A stretch of DNA of 64,000 nucleotides, from the NCBI RefSeq assembly GCF_009905375.1, contig NC_133650.1:296793957-296857956 (forward strand). The letters run 5' to 3'. Under the pieces are notes generated by a model that had not been told where the DNA came from, ran no database searches, and worked only from the letters and a program-made list of their open reading frames with translations. A program made the translations under genes and the position numbers. Shown piece by piece: positions 1-10,971 of this stretch (position 1 is the stretch's first letter; each line of letters begins with the position of its first letter). The DNA is from Apium graveolens. Lineage: Eukaryota > Streptophyta > Magnoliopsida > Apiales > Apiaceae.

Positions 1-23
1 TACAAACAAATTGGGACCTAACA
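1..23 (+). repeat. 3' end of the 5' LTR of element A
   Basis: Bases 1-23 end in CCTAACA and are identical to the end of the LTR at 10630-10652. The rest of this LTR lies upstream of the window. Confidence 0.85.
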
Positions 24-25
24 AT

Positions 26-37
26 TGGTATCAGAGC
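26..37 (+). other. primer binding site of element A
   Basis: TGGTATCAGAGC starts two bases after the LTR end. It is the standard plant PBS complementary to the 3' end of initiator methionine tRNA, used to prime minus-strand DNA synthesis. Confidence 0.9.
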
Positions 38-125
38 CTTCTGATTAACGTACAAATCTAGATCCTAGACTTTTGTGTTTCTTTCACTTCTTGAATTTTT
101 TTATTCACTCAAAAAAAAAATCATA

Positions 126-1418
126 ATGACTACACAAAAAGTTGGAACCGTTAAAATTCCACTTTTCGATAAAGAAAATTATGTTATGTGGAAGAAGAAG
201 ATGCTACTGTTTTTACAAGTTGCTAATCCCAAATATTTGCAAGTGTTGAAGAAGGGTCCAAAAATTCCTATGGTTATGGAACCAGAGGTAATAGAAAATG
301 ATGTGGTGATCACCAAAGCGAGAACTTATGTGAAGGATCCTGAGGACTTCTCTCCTGCTGAAATAGAAGAAGCTTCCCTGGATGCTAGCCTTCAATTAAT
401 CTTAGTAGATTCCCTTAATCCCCTGATGAATAGACATGTGATGAATTGTAAAGATTCCAAACATATCTGGGAAACTATTGAGATTATTAATGAAGGCACA
501 GAGGAAGTTAGGGAGAACAAACTAGAAATCCTAACCTCTGAGTATGAATACTTTAAATCCAATCCAGGAGAAGGAATCACTGAAGTGTTTGAGAGGTACA
601 ATGCATTGATCAACAACCTGAACATTAATGGTAAATACTATTCCATCAGGGAGGTCAACAAAAAGTTCCTTTTAACACTGCCAACTCATCTCGAACATAG
701 AATCACTGCCATAAGAGAAGCAAGAGATCTGAGTGAGATTTCTTTGGAAAGGCTCTATGGTGTGTTAAAGACTTATGAGTTGGAGCAGATTCAGCAGAAG
801 GAAGTTTACGGGAAAGGAAGAGTGGTCAGCACGTCTACTGCTCTAGTAGCTGATGAACAACAACAACAACCACAATATCAACAACAATCTCAACAGTCAG
901 AAAGAATGGTACAGTCTTCCAAGGTTGAAGATAATGTGATAGTAGCAGAATTTGATTCTCCTACTACAAATCAATCAGGAGATGATTATTATTCCTTGGA
1001 AGAACTGGAGCAATTGGAGGATGAGTCAATGGCCCTGATTGTCAAGAGATTCTCAAATGTCAGATTCAAAAGGAATCCCAAGTTCAAGTACAAGTCCAAC
1101 TACAACAGATTCCTGAAAGGTGGATCTTCATCCTCTACCACCAGCAGTGGTGGGTATAAAACAGGGATGGTTGATCGAAGCACCATTCGATGCTTCAACT
1201 GTAATGAGTTGGGACACTTTGCCACAGAATGCAGGAAGCCAAAACAAGCTAGGAAGAACTCTTACGATTCTAATCAGAAGAGTAAATCTGAAAGGGCGTA
1301 CCTGGCAAAGGGAAGAAGCTGGGATGATACTGACAGTGAAGATGAAGAAGTTGGGAATCTTGCTCTCATGGCTAGTAATGCAAGCACCTCATCGTCAAGA
1401 AAAGAGGGCATTAAATAG
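126..1418 (+). CDS. gag: Gag of element A (430 aa, short form)
   Basis: This is the capsid/nucleocapsid protein of a copia element. The ATG at 126 opens a protein beginning MTTQK; it was preferred over the in-frame ATG at 75 because gag of element C starts with the matching MNTQK. The N-terminal ~230 residues are the copia gag domain (pattern Y..WK.KM, then W..I). A Gln-rich stretch lies near residue 245. One CCHC zinc knuckle, CFNCNELGHFATEC, lies near residues 356-369. The protein ends soon after a LALMA sequence. In B and D the matching position is followed by a coiled coil and further zinc knuckles, so A appears to have lost the distal gag. It ends at TAG, in frame with pol 12 bases downstream. 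Confidence 0.88.
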   Translation: MTTQKVGTVKIPLFDKENYVMWKKKMLLFLQVANPKYLQVLKKGPKIPMVMEPEVIENDVVITKARTYVKDPEDFSPAEIEEASLDASLQLILVDSLNPLMNRHVMNCKDSKHIWETIEIINEGTEEVRENKLEILTSEYEYFKSNPGEGITEVFERYNALINNLNINGKYYSIREVNKKFLLTLPTHLEHRITAIREARDLSEISLERLYGVLKTYELEQIQQKEVYGKGRVVSTSTALVADEQQQQPQYQQQSQQSERMVQSSKVEDNVIVAEFDSPTTNQSGDDYYSLEELEQLEDESMALIVKRFSNVRFKRNPKFKYKSNYNRFLKGGSSSSTTSSGGYKTGMVDRSTIRCFNCNELGHFATECRKPKQARKNSYDSNQKSKSERAYLAKGRSWDDTDSEDEEVGNLALMASNASTSSSRKEGIK

Positions 1419-1430
1419 GTACAACCGGTA

Positions 1431-4400
1431 GTGTGGATTCTTGACAGTGGATCGTCAAGACATATGACCGGAGATAGAGCCCTGCTATCAAATGTGGTTG
1501 AGAAAGCTGGCCCAGTGGTTACCTTTGGAGATAACAGCAAAGGTTTAACGGAGGGATATGGCTGTTTGCTAGCTGGAAATGTTATCATTGAAAATGTATA
1601 TGTTGTGCAAGGACTTGAACACAATCTGCTTAGCATTAGTCAGTTCTGTGACAACGGCTACAATGTTTTATTCGACAAGCTGAAGTGTCAGATTCTGCAC
1701 AAGAAAGGTGAAAAACCCTCCTTAATGGGAATCCGGAAAGGAAATCTGTTCGTAGCTGACATGAACTCTGGAAGCAATCTTGAAGTCAATTGTTTCTATG
1801 CAAAGGCATCGTCAGATGAGAGTTGGCTATGGCACAAGAGACTTTCTCATCTCAATTTCAAAACAATGAATTCTCTTGTCAAAAGAGAATTGGTAAGAGG
1901 TCTGCCTCAGCTGGAATTCTCTCCAGAAGGACTATGTGAGGCTTGCCAGAAAGGAAAGTCAAAGAAAGCAAGTCACAAAGGCACTGACACATCTTCCATA
2001 ACTGGTGTTCTGCAATTATTGCACATGGATTTATTTGGTCCAGTTAATATCCTTTCTATGCCAAAGAAGTGTTACTGTCTTGTGATAGTTGATGACTATT
2101 CCAAGTATACGTGGGTTTTATTTCTTCACTCTAAGGATGAAACACCACAAGTTGTGATTGATCATATCAAGATGATTGAGTTAGATTCTAACGTCCCTGT
2201 TAGAGCAATAAGGTCAGATAATGGGACAGAATTCAAGAATGCACTTCTCAATGGATTCTGTATAGACAAAGGGATTACCAGACAATTTTCAGCTCCTAGA
2301 ACCCCTCAGCAAAATGGAGTGGTAGAAAGGAAGAATCGTACATTGATTGAAGCTGCAAGAACGATGTTAAGTGAATCAGGTCTTCCAATGTACTTTTGGG
2401 CTGAAGCTGTCAATACTGCATGTTATACTCAGAATCGAACTCTAATCAACAAAGACTTCATTAAAACTCCTTATGAGATTTTGAATGAACAGAAACCTTC
2501 TATCAAATACTTTCATGTATTTGGTGCCAGATGTTTCGTGCTCAAGGATGGAGATGATCGTCGTGGTAAGTTCGAGGCAAAGGCATATGAGGGTATTTTT
2601 GTTGGATATGGAAGAAGATCATATAGAGTGTATATCATTGATCAACACAAAGTAACTGAAAGTGTCAATGTTACATTTGATGACACTAAACTCCCTAGTA
2701 TCCAAACTGAAGATCCTTCTGAGAAACTGAAGTTTGATGATACATCAGATTCAGAATCAGAACATGGTCAAGTACCTGAGGTTGTTGCTGGTGAAGAACC
2801 TGTTAATCCTGATGATACTCAAGGTAATAGTGATGGAAACTTTGGCAACAATGGAGATACCACTGCTACTGACGGAGAATCTTCAAGTCAACATGGCACC
2901 AACTCAGGGGGAGATGTTGAAGGATCATCTAGTAGGACACAACATCACAATGAATTTCAAGGCGAATCATCAAGATCAAATCTTCCAAGACAGACTGTCT
3001 GGAATAAAGCTCACCCTTTTGAGTTGATTATTGGTGATCCAGATGTTGGAGTCAGAACTAGACGTGCTACTCAAAATGAGTGTCTGTTCTCAGGATTTCT
3101 TTCTGAGATGGAACCTAAGAAAATTGAAGAAGCACTGACTGATCCAGATTGGGTGATTGCTATGCAAGATGAACTCAATCAGTTTGAAAGTCAACAAGTC
3201 TGGAAACTGGTACCTAGGCCTGTACACAAGAAAGCTGTTGGTACTAGGTGGGTATTCAGGAATAAACTAGATGAAGATGGTGTGGTTACAAGAAACAAGG
3301 CAAGACTGGTAGCTAAAGGGTATTCTCAAGCTGAAGGCATTGATTATGATGAAACCTATGCTCCAGTGGCTAGACTTGAGGCCATCAGGATATTTCTGGC
3401 ATTCGCAACATTTTCAAACTTTAAAGTTTATCAAATGGATGTCAAGAGCGCCTTTCTGAATGGAAAGCTGGATGAAGAGGTATATGTAGAGCAACCTCCT
3501 GGTTTTGAAGATCCAGATCATTTGGATTTTGTCTTCTTTCTTTTCAAGGCTATCTATGGGCTAAAACAGTCTCCAAGAAAATGGTATGACACTCTCTCTG
3601 AATTTCTTATTGAAAATAGCTTTATTAGAGGTGTCATAGACAAAACTCTCTAATCTAAAACACATAAGAAGGATACTATATTAGTCCAAGTCTATGTGGA
3701 TGATATAATATTTGGGTCTACTAATGATAATCTCTGTAAGAGATTTGCTAAGTTAATGCACAGCAAGTTTGAAATGAGCATGATGGGAGAGCTGAAGTTC
3801 TTTCTTGGATTACAAGTAAATCAAAGGTTAGATGGAACATTTATTTGTCAATCCAAGTATCTCAAGGAACTCCTCAAAAAGTACAATCTAGAGGATTCTG
3901 CATCAGCAAGGACTCCATCAACTACAGCTGTCAAGCTTGGACCATGTGAAAACTCCATTAAGGTAGATGTCACAAGCTACAGAGGTATGATTGGCTCGTT
4001 ACTCTATCTTACTGCAAGTAGACCAGATATTATGTATGCTACATGTTTATGTGCAAGGTTCCAAGCGGATCCTAGAGATATTCATCTCGTTGCTGTTAAA
4101 CGAATCTTAAGATATCTTAAGGGAACACCAAATCTAGGTATTTGGTACCCTAAAGAATCTGGTTTTAACCTTGTTGGATATACAGATTCAGATTACGCAG
4201 GAAGTGTTGTTGATAGGAAAAGCACCTCAGGAAGTTGTCAATTCCTAGGAAGCAGGCTAGTCTCATGGTACAGCAAGAAACAGCAAACAGTTTCCAACTC
4301 AACGGCCGAGGCTGAATATATTGCTGCTGGAAGCTGCTGTGCTCAGATCTTGTGGATTAGGAACCAACTTCGAGACTATGGCTCTGTATTGAACAAGATT

Positions 4401-4643
4401 CCTATTTTATGTGACAATACAAGTGCAATAGCCATCACCAACAACCCTGTGCAGCACTCGAGGACAAAGCACATTGACATCAGGTATCATTTTATTAGAG
4501 AGCACGTCATGAATGGTACCGTTGAACTATTTTTTGTTCCAACAGAAGAACAAATAGCAGATATTTTCACTAAACCACTTGATGAATCCACATTTACCAG
4601 ATTAGTTGGTAAATTGGGCATGTTGAATAGTTTTAGTGATTAA
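1431..4643 (+). pseudogene. pol: Pol of element A: protease, integrase, RT, RNase H, with one internal stop
   Basis: The frame continues that of gag after the TAG at 1416-1418 and has no ATG of its own at the protease, so it is made as a gag-pol fusion or not at all. The protease motif LDSGSS is at the start. The integrase zinc finger (WHKRLSHLN...CEACQ) follows, then the D, D and E positions in [17 protein letters not shown] and QQNGVVERK. The RT core contains [12 protein letters not shown] and YVDD at 3693-3704, and RNase H follows with [13 protein letters not shown] at 3651-3653 splits RT 39 bases before YVDD. The frame is unchanged across it, so this is a substitution rather than an indel. 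Confidence 0.88.
2904..2913 (+). other. PPT-like tract TCAGGGGGAG inside pol of A
   Basis: It lies in the poorly conserved spacer between integrase and RT. The same ten bases occur at the corresponding place in B (36915-36924) and D (60347-60356, minus strand). It resembles the GGGGGAGAT tract next to the LTRs. A role as an internal plus-strand primer is inference. Confidence 0.45.
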
Positions 4644-4867
4644 TTTAGTTAATATCTGTGATCTGTTCTTGAATAAATTTATAAATTTTATCATTTTATC
4701 ATATTTCTTGCTTATTTCTATGTAATATATTGTCTTTGTTTCTGTAAATATTATAAGTCTGTATTTCAGTTTTACTATTTTGTAAATATTTTCTGATATT
4801 TTTACTAAGTTATATAAGTCTTTATAAATTTATATATGTGTGTGTTTCTGTGTTTAAAGCTGATATG

Positions 4868-5161
4868 ACAATCGGCAAGACAATTGAAATTGTCTTGCTG
4901 AAAGTCATTTCAGTTTAAATTTTGTTTATTATATTATTCAGAATAATTTTATACTGGCAAGACAATCGGTATGACTATCAATTGTCTTGCCAGTTATAAA
5001 CCATATATATAATTATTTTCCTTTTATTATTACTGGTATGACAATCGGTATGACTATCAGATTGTCATACCAGTTATAATTTTAGTATTTATTCTATTTT
5101 TTCTTTTCCTTCTTTTGCCTGGTATGACAATCGGTATGACAATCCCGGATTGTCATACCAG
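4868..5161 (+). repeat. hairpin array built from the family-A motif, between pol and ORF3
   Basis: There are four inverted repeats in a row. Arms are at 4876-4885/4888-4897 (10 bp), 4953-4966/4981-4994 (14 bp), 5032-5046/5060-5074 (15 bp, perfect) and 5119-5132/5148-5161 (14 bp, perfect). The last three keep GACAATCGGTATGAC across the left arm and loop. Variants alternate GGCAAGACAAT and GGTATGACAAT, and the matching arm changes with each, so base pairing is retained. The same module occurs in the LTR at 9896-10168. Confidence 0.85.
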
Positions 5162-5165
5162 CTGT

Positions 5166-5175
5166 TATATAAAGG
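5166..5175 (+). promoter_or_regulatory. TATA box candidate for ORF3 of A
   Basis: TATATAAAGG stands five bases after the last hairpin of the motif array and about 460 bases before the ORF3 ATG at 5637. The long T-rich stretch after it would be a leader. This suggests ORF3 has its own transcript. The sequence match is good, but promoter activity is inferred. Confidence 0.5.
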
Positions 5176-5636
5176 CGTGTGTTTGTTTTTTTTTAAAACC
5201 ATTTCAACAGTTCATTTTTTTTTGGTCGAACAGTTTTCTCTCTTCTCTCTCTTCAAACTAAAACCAACGAATTGCTTCTTTCCTTGCTCGAGTTTTTACT
5301 CAGCAAACTGAATCTTCACTCCTGTAATATATACTTACATATATATACCTACAGGAGTGCTGTCAAAATTTTCAAATTTTTTTTCAGTTTGCCCCTTCAA
5401 ATTCAATTTGTGTTTGTTGATTTTGAACTTTTTATTTTTATTTCAATTTCTGATTTGTGTCTTTTGGTTTGTCAAAACTGCGTTTGTGAGTTAAGAATTT
5501 TAACGAGATACATTTCTGTCTAAATTTTTCGATTATAATTAATTTAATTCGAATTATTAAATTAATTTAATTAATTCGAATTTTCTTAATATTATTCTTA
5601 AAATTCTGAAAAACGTGTGTCTTATTATTATTTTAA

Positions 5637-8600
5637 ATGGCTCTCAATTTCCAAATTGTCGCGCATAATCAGGTTGGTTATTTTAATCCGGAAAAATGTG
5701 ATGTTGAAAAATTTAAGCCATGGATTAGATTTTTAAATGACCATTCGATTGTTAGCTCTGCTATTAAATCAAATGTGATTTTAAATGTCGATCTACTTAG
5801 ACTGATTTGCACAACCTCTACTGTGGCCGATGATTCAAAATCTTTTTCATTCACCGTCGCAAACACACAGTATGTAGTTGATGAAACAGTCGTCAATCGT
5901 GCGTTAAATTTTCCACTAGACAATTTCTGTAATTTACCCTCTGAAAATGATATCACAAATTTTTTCAATGCTATTCACTATCAGGGGGTGATCAATTTAA
6001 CCAAACTTTCTAAATCAAATTTGGTGTCTGAATGGGATATTTTCTTCGATACACTTTCCAAAGTGTTTGCCAACTGCACAAAATCCAATTTTCATAACAT
6101 CACTTCCACTCTGCAGTATATTGGTCTGGCGGTTGTTTTCAATCAAAGGATCAATTTTGGCAAACTACTTTTTCCCATTCTCTTGAGACGTCTAACTTCT
6201 GCTTTACGTGATCATTCTACAAATCGTAGGGTATCATGTTACTATGCTCGTTTTCTCATGCTTATAGCAGATCATCTTCTCACACCTGAACACAAAGCCC
6301 TTTTTGCTAACTCTGCAGTAACCGAACCCCCTCCAGTTAGCAAAAAGATTTACACTCGCCAAGACACAACCTTCAAATTCATGCAAGTTCCAGTACTTGT
6401 ATCTGCTTTCATGGCCACTTATATTCCTTTACCTATTTTCAATCTTCCCGGCCATGAACAGCAACCTCAACCTCCAGTGGTTCAAGCCACCCAGGCTCCT
6501 CCAACATCAGATGCTCTTCCATTACAGGTAGTAATTCCTCACTCTCACTCTCTTCCTACTTCTGTTGAAAGACCCCCAGTGGTTGATAGGGCTGACCATG
6601 AAGTTGTAGAACCACAGCTTCAATCCCAGGTCATAGAGCCAAACACAGAGTCACATTCTATCTCAACCTTTCCCCCACTGTCTAAAATGTTACCCAGAAG
6701 ATTTCTAGGAAGTAGTACATTGTTAAATATGAGTGAACCCTCAGCTCTGCCTCCTCCTAAGAAAAGAAGAACATATTCTGAGGCATCTGAAAGCCCATCC
6801 TTGTCCTCCCAACAGGACATGGACTTTGAAATGGCCAATGAACAGTTACTAGAGGCATTCTCTCAACAGCATGCATCTATTGAAATTCGCCATAGGGCCA
6901 TGGCATCTTGTACTGAGTCAAGCACAATTCCATTACTCACAATGGAACCATACACTTTCCCAGATCATACTCAGGACACACAGCGAGGAGTGCACGTAGA
7001 GTCGGTTACAGTGTCTGCCATAGTTACGGCAGAAGAGCAGTCACATGCTTCAGAGGGAAAATCTGACTCTCCGCCATCTTTAATAGAGTCATTTTCTCCC
7101 CTCCCAGATCCAACACCTCTGGCTCCCTTATGGGATTCTCCACTCGCAGATTTATCTGGAGAAAGTGGAGGGCAACTCGGTCAATCTATCCCTGAAGCAA
7201 TTCAGACATCTATTCCAAAAGATTTGATAGTATTGACTGAGGATCGGGACTCGCGAATTCCCATTGCACCACCACTGACCTCTCTTGAAGAGGCTAGGGT
7301 GATTTTTAATGCAGGTACAGAAGAACAGCAACAGGAAGACTCCTCACGAGCAATTATATTGAGAGAAACACATGCACGTGAGGTGAGTGAGCCAAACACG
7401 AGTGAAATTCAGGTGAGAGCACACACAGACACAGATACTTAAAACCTGTTAGCTCAAATTACTGCTCTAAAAGAAGAACTTGCTAAAAGCCAAGCTGAAG
7501 CTCAAGCATTCAAAGCACAAGTGGTTGAACGGTCCTCTTCTTCCACCTCTGTCAACAATCAGCTTGCAATCATAAGGAATGACATCTCAGATCTAAAGAC
7601 CACTGTAATACCAAAGCTCAATTCTATTCAGGACACTCCAACTTTATCAGCTGATGATATATCTAACTTCTGCTCTCTACACACAAGAATGACTTCTCTT
7701 AAAGACCTCATTGAGATGAATCATTCACTGGACTCCTCAAGATTTCTAAAGATAGAGACGGGCATGGAACATCTCAATGAAGGGATGAAGCACCTATATT
7801 TCATGATCAAGAATTCTCATTGCCCTAATGAAGAACAAAGAGCTTATTTTGAAGGACCGTCTGGTGGAGGATCAGGCTCTGGAGGTGATGGAGGTTCCAA
7901 AGGAAAGTCAGTAGAGGATCCCTCAACTAAGGGGGAGAAGAAAGGAAGTAGTGCCAAAGGGAAAGAAAAAGATACCTCTGCTGGAAACAAAGGAAAGGCT
8001 GATGATGTCTACTACAGTGGAGAACAGGATGACTTTGATATTTTTGACATTCCCACTGAACCAGTTCAGGAAGATAAAGATGGGTTATTTGAAGCTGAAG
8101 AGGAAAGTGATTTTGGAGAATGGGAAGAAGAAGCTCAAGTGGATCCTATGTTTGAGAAAGAATTTCAGAAGGAGCAGTCAGAGATGAAAAGAAAAGAAGC
8201 TGAACTCAAGAAGGTCTCTCAGATCATTGACATGAGAAAAGACATTCAAAGAACAGAAACTCTTCAAAAGCAACGTCTTCATGACATTAAGGCTCAAGAA
8301 AGGAGAAGAAATGTCAGACTAAAGATTGGTGAAAAATGGGATGAAGCTAGGAGAGTACTTGATATGCCTCAGCTGAGCACTAACAATGATAGGCAGTTCT
8401 TACATCTTCTTGACAAGCTGGAAATCTCAAATCCTAACAATGACATGTACATGAATGCTATCAAGACTGAAGTCTCAAGGATCACAGCTGCTTTTGATAG
8501 ATCCCTAAATAAGATGAGCATTTTTGTATATTGTCAGAGTGAAGGATCATTCAAGGTGTCACTTCATCTATTTGAGAATCGTTCTTTGTCAGAGATTTGG

Positions 8601-9038
8601 GTTCTTTTAAACAAAGTCAAAAGAAGCTCAGAATTGAATGAAGTTCTTCGAGAAAGGCTTAAAGAGTTTGCCAACAGGGCTAGTCCTCAAGTGGTCAACA
8701 ATCCTCATCAGGTGAGATTCTTTAAGTCTGATTGTCTTCAAATCTGTCAGCTAGATGTACAATCTCTTAAAGACTACTCAGCTAAGCATCTGGTCTGGAT
8801 GGAACATCATTTGAGAACTGCTGGATATTCATCCATGTTGAAGACTCAAGCTGCTGACTTGATTCAAGCTTATTGTGAAAAGAATGTTAAAAGATACAAT
8901 CAACTCAAGAATAAGCTGAAGTCAGTTGGAGTTCAACCAGTCAGACCAGCAAGCTTCACTTCAGAAAAGGATCGTGTCTTTGACAAGGAATTGCTTCAAG
9001 ATTTAGAAGAAGGTGAAGTCAGAAGAGAAGACAACTGA
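5637..9038 (+). pseudogene. ORF3 of element A (env-like position; probable nuclear protein), one internal stop
   Basis: The ATG at 5637 opens a ~1133-codon frame interrupted only by TAA at 7440-7442. The N-terminal ~230 residues resemble those of B and D (EWDIFFDTLSKVF, then SNFHNITS, then a YYARFLMLIA region). A basic NLS-like cluster, PPPKKRRTYSE, lies near residue 371. A long Ser/Pro/Glu-rich linker follows, then coiled coil just after the stop and again near 8150-8350. The C-terminal domain (8520-8720) resembles the tail found in C at 50673. No signal peptide or clear membrane segment is visible, which argues against an envelope role. The position after pol is that of the SIRE env-like ORF. 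Function is unknown. Confidence 0.7.
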
Positions 9039-9300
9039 AGTCAATTAGTTCAAAACTCAATGTAATATGATTAGAGCTTTATGAATCAAGATAGTCTAAT
9101 GTAGTTATATGTTCAGGCTAGAGGAACATCTATCTTGTATTCACTTGTAAATTTCATTTGGAATCTGGAAAATGTTAAATATAATCCAGAACTTTTCTGC
9201 TATTTACTTTACATTACTGTTTATATCTTTTTCTTATTTGTTAGTTGAGTTATCCTCTAGGTATTTGTTGTTATTGTCTAACAAGCAAATAGGGGGAGAT
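9039..9300 (+). other. 3' untranslated region and polypurine tract of element A
   Basis: About 250 non-coding bases follow ORF3 and end in AGGGGGAGAT (9291-9300), directly before the LTR. This is the plus-strand primer site and matches the PPTs of B, C and D. Confidence 0.85.
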
Positions 9301-10652
9301 TGAAAGGCATATGTCATAGCCTACTCGTTTATTCGAGTATTTAACTCAACTCAAATAAGAATGTAATAAGTAAATAGTGGATCAATCGTCAGAGAGATCT
9401 CACAATGTAACATCTGTCAAAGAATAAAGAAACATTGTTCATCTGCAGACTTGAAGATTCACTGGAAGAAGTTCAAGAATTTGATCATGCCTCAGTGATA
9501 TAAATCAAGATCGTGGATTTAATCAAGTGACAGAGATCTCGTCAGGGTATCATTTATTACAAGGATTCAATCAGAATATCAAAGTCAAGACATGAAGAAA
9601 CGTCACGGAAGTTAGTCACTCATGAACCAGACAGTACATCGAGTGTCAGCATTGAAGTGGCGGAATTGATTCATAAGTCTCAGTGACTTTCAGAAGATTG
9701 TCAGAAGAATGGATGCTGCTCAGGGTTAGTATTAATTCTCTATTAATTAATTAAGTCATATAATTTAATTAAGAAAATAAATTATATCTGCAAAGATTAA
9801 TTTATTGATTAATTGAATTAAATTGATTAATTAATTTAGAATTAATATTAAGGATTTACAAGATTTTAATTGGTTTAAAATCTGCTTAAATTCAGCAAGA
9901 CAATTCATTTGAACTAGTATGACAATCGGTATGACAATTGATAGTCATACCGAAAGTCATGCCAATACATTTAATTGTCTTATTAGAATTTCTGTTTAGA
10001 TTAAAATCTGTTATTAATTCAGCAAGACAATTTATTTGAACTAATATGACAATCGGTATGACAATCAATAGTCATACCGAAAGTCTTGCTAGCTCATTTT
10101 AATTGTCTTGCTAGTTGTAAATTTTGTCATACCGAAAGTCTTGCTGGCCAAAGAGATTGTCATGCCAGTACATGTTTACATTCGGCTGTTTGATAAAAAG
10201 GAGCAGAAGTCTATTATTTCACAATCAATCAAACAGAACAAAAACTCAAGAACAAAAGAAAAAGGAGCAGAAAAATATTTCATCTCATCTGCAACTTCAA
10301 GATCAATTTCTAGATTGTAAAGTTAAATCCAATCAACTAGAAATACTTATCTTGTTCTTGTGTATCAATCTAGCGGATTAAAATCCCTAGAACTTAATCT
10401 CAAATCGCATTTAGCATTTGATCTTTTAATTACAAAAATAGAAAAAGTTCATGTCGAATTTATTCTAGATTTGTAATAATTGATTTGAGATTAATCCCTT
10501 GTAACCGATACCGTAGTTGTAACACCTTTCAAGTTTAATAAAAGTTTTATTTAACTTGAATTTTGTTTCATAATTTTATTCCGCATTTTATTCGATTAAA
10601 CGGTATTGTTTGCATTCAACCCCCCCTTCTACAAACAAATTGGGACCTAACA
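9301..10652 (+). repeat. 3' LTR of element A (1352 bp)
   Basis: It starts TGAAAGGC right after the PPT and ends CCTAACA, matching the 5' LTR end at 1-23. It carries the family motif array at 9896-10168 and a weak TATA-like GATAAAAAGG near 10192. A C-rich stretch just before the end is shared with the other SIRE-type LTRs here. The expected 5 bp target duplication after it would be CGGTG (10653-10657); the left copy is outside the window. Confidence 0.88.
9896..10168 (+). repeat. family-A motif array in the LTR
   Basis: Two ~120 bp direct repeats each contain GACAATCGGTATGACAAT followed by its partial complement. Palindromes CGGTATGAC/GTCATACCG are at 9927-9935/9944-9952 and 10054-10062/10071-10079. 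A further copy with GTCATACCGAAAGTC lies near 10126. This is the module of the pol-ORF3 spacer. Confidence 0.8.
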
Positions 10653-10969
10653 CGGTGCAACTAGTCTATAAAACATGCGCTGGTCCTTAGTTCATAAGTA
10701 ACAAAAATAGATTCAAATTTTCTTGTATTCTCTCAAGATAGAAGTCGAGTTCTTATATTCTTAAGAACATAAAATTTATAGCAAGACAAGATCAGTTAAT
10801 ACAAATTAAGTGAGTTTTGAAAATATTGTCTTCTTGATTTGTTTCTTTAAACACAATATCTATGCAAAATATAAACTGCTTTGTTCACCTAAAATCCAAA
10901 CAAGTTTAAAAAGGCTAAAAATCCAAGAAACACATTCACCCCCCCATGTATTGCATTCAATACCTAACA
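10653..10969 (+). repeat. 3' part of an older copia LTR interrupted by element A
   Basis: The segment is similar in order to the last ~380 bases of the element C LTR: AATTAAGTGAGTTTTGAA, then a C-run after CACATTCA, then the end CCTAACA at 10969. No PBS follows; the next sequence is the ~880 bp tandem repeat. It is therefore probably the end of a solo LTR. Its 5' part would lie left of element A. Confidence 0.7.
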
Positions 10970-10971
10970 AC

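Larger units (their letters stand above)
1..10652 (+). mobile_element. Ty1/copia Maximus/SIRE-type LTR retrotransposon, element A (5' LTR almost wholly outside window)
   Basis: Order is LTR end, PBS, gag, protease-integrase-RT-RNase H, ~1 kb spacer, large ORF3, PPT, LTR. Integrase lies before reverse transcriptase, which defines Ty1/copia. Long LTRs plus an ORF after pol are typical of the Maximus/SIRE lineage. The 23 bases at the window start match the last 23 bases of the 3' LTR (10630-10652). The element is slightly decayed, with a stop at the gag-pol junction, one in pol and one in ORF3. It sits inside an older copia LTR whose remainder follows at 10653. Confidence 0.9.

Noticed and set aside
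26..37. tRNA-like sequence at the PBS sites
   Set aside because: Only the 12 bases complementary to the tRNA 3' end are present; there is no tRNA gene.
1416..1418. TAG at the end of A gag as certain programmed readthrough
   Set aside because: The following codons (GTA CAA) are not the CARYYA context known for efficient plant readthrough, and a CAG-to-TAG mutation explains it equally well.
5272..5523. 83-codon ORF between pol and ORF3 of A
   Set aside because: T-rich leader sequence after the TATA box; low complexity and no counterpart in B or D.
6360..6430. Hydrophobic stretch VPVLVSAFMATYIPLPIF in ORF3 of A as a membrane span supporting an envelope protein
   Set aside because: The matching segments of B (VQLVYLPIMNAPQ) and D are not hydrophobic enough, and no signal peptide or cleavage site is seen.
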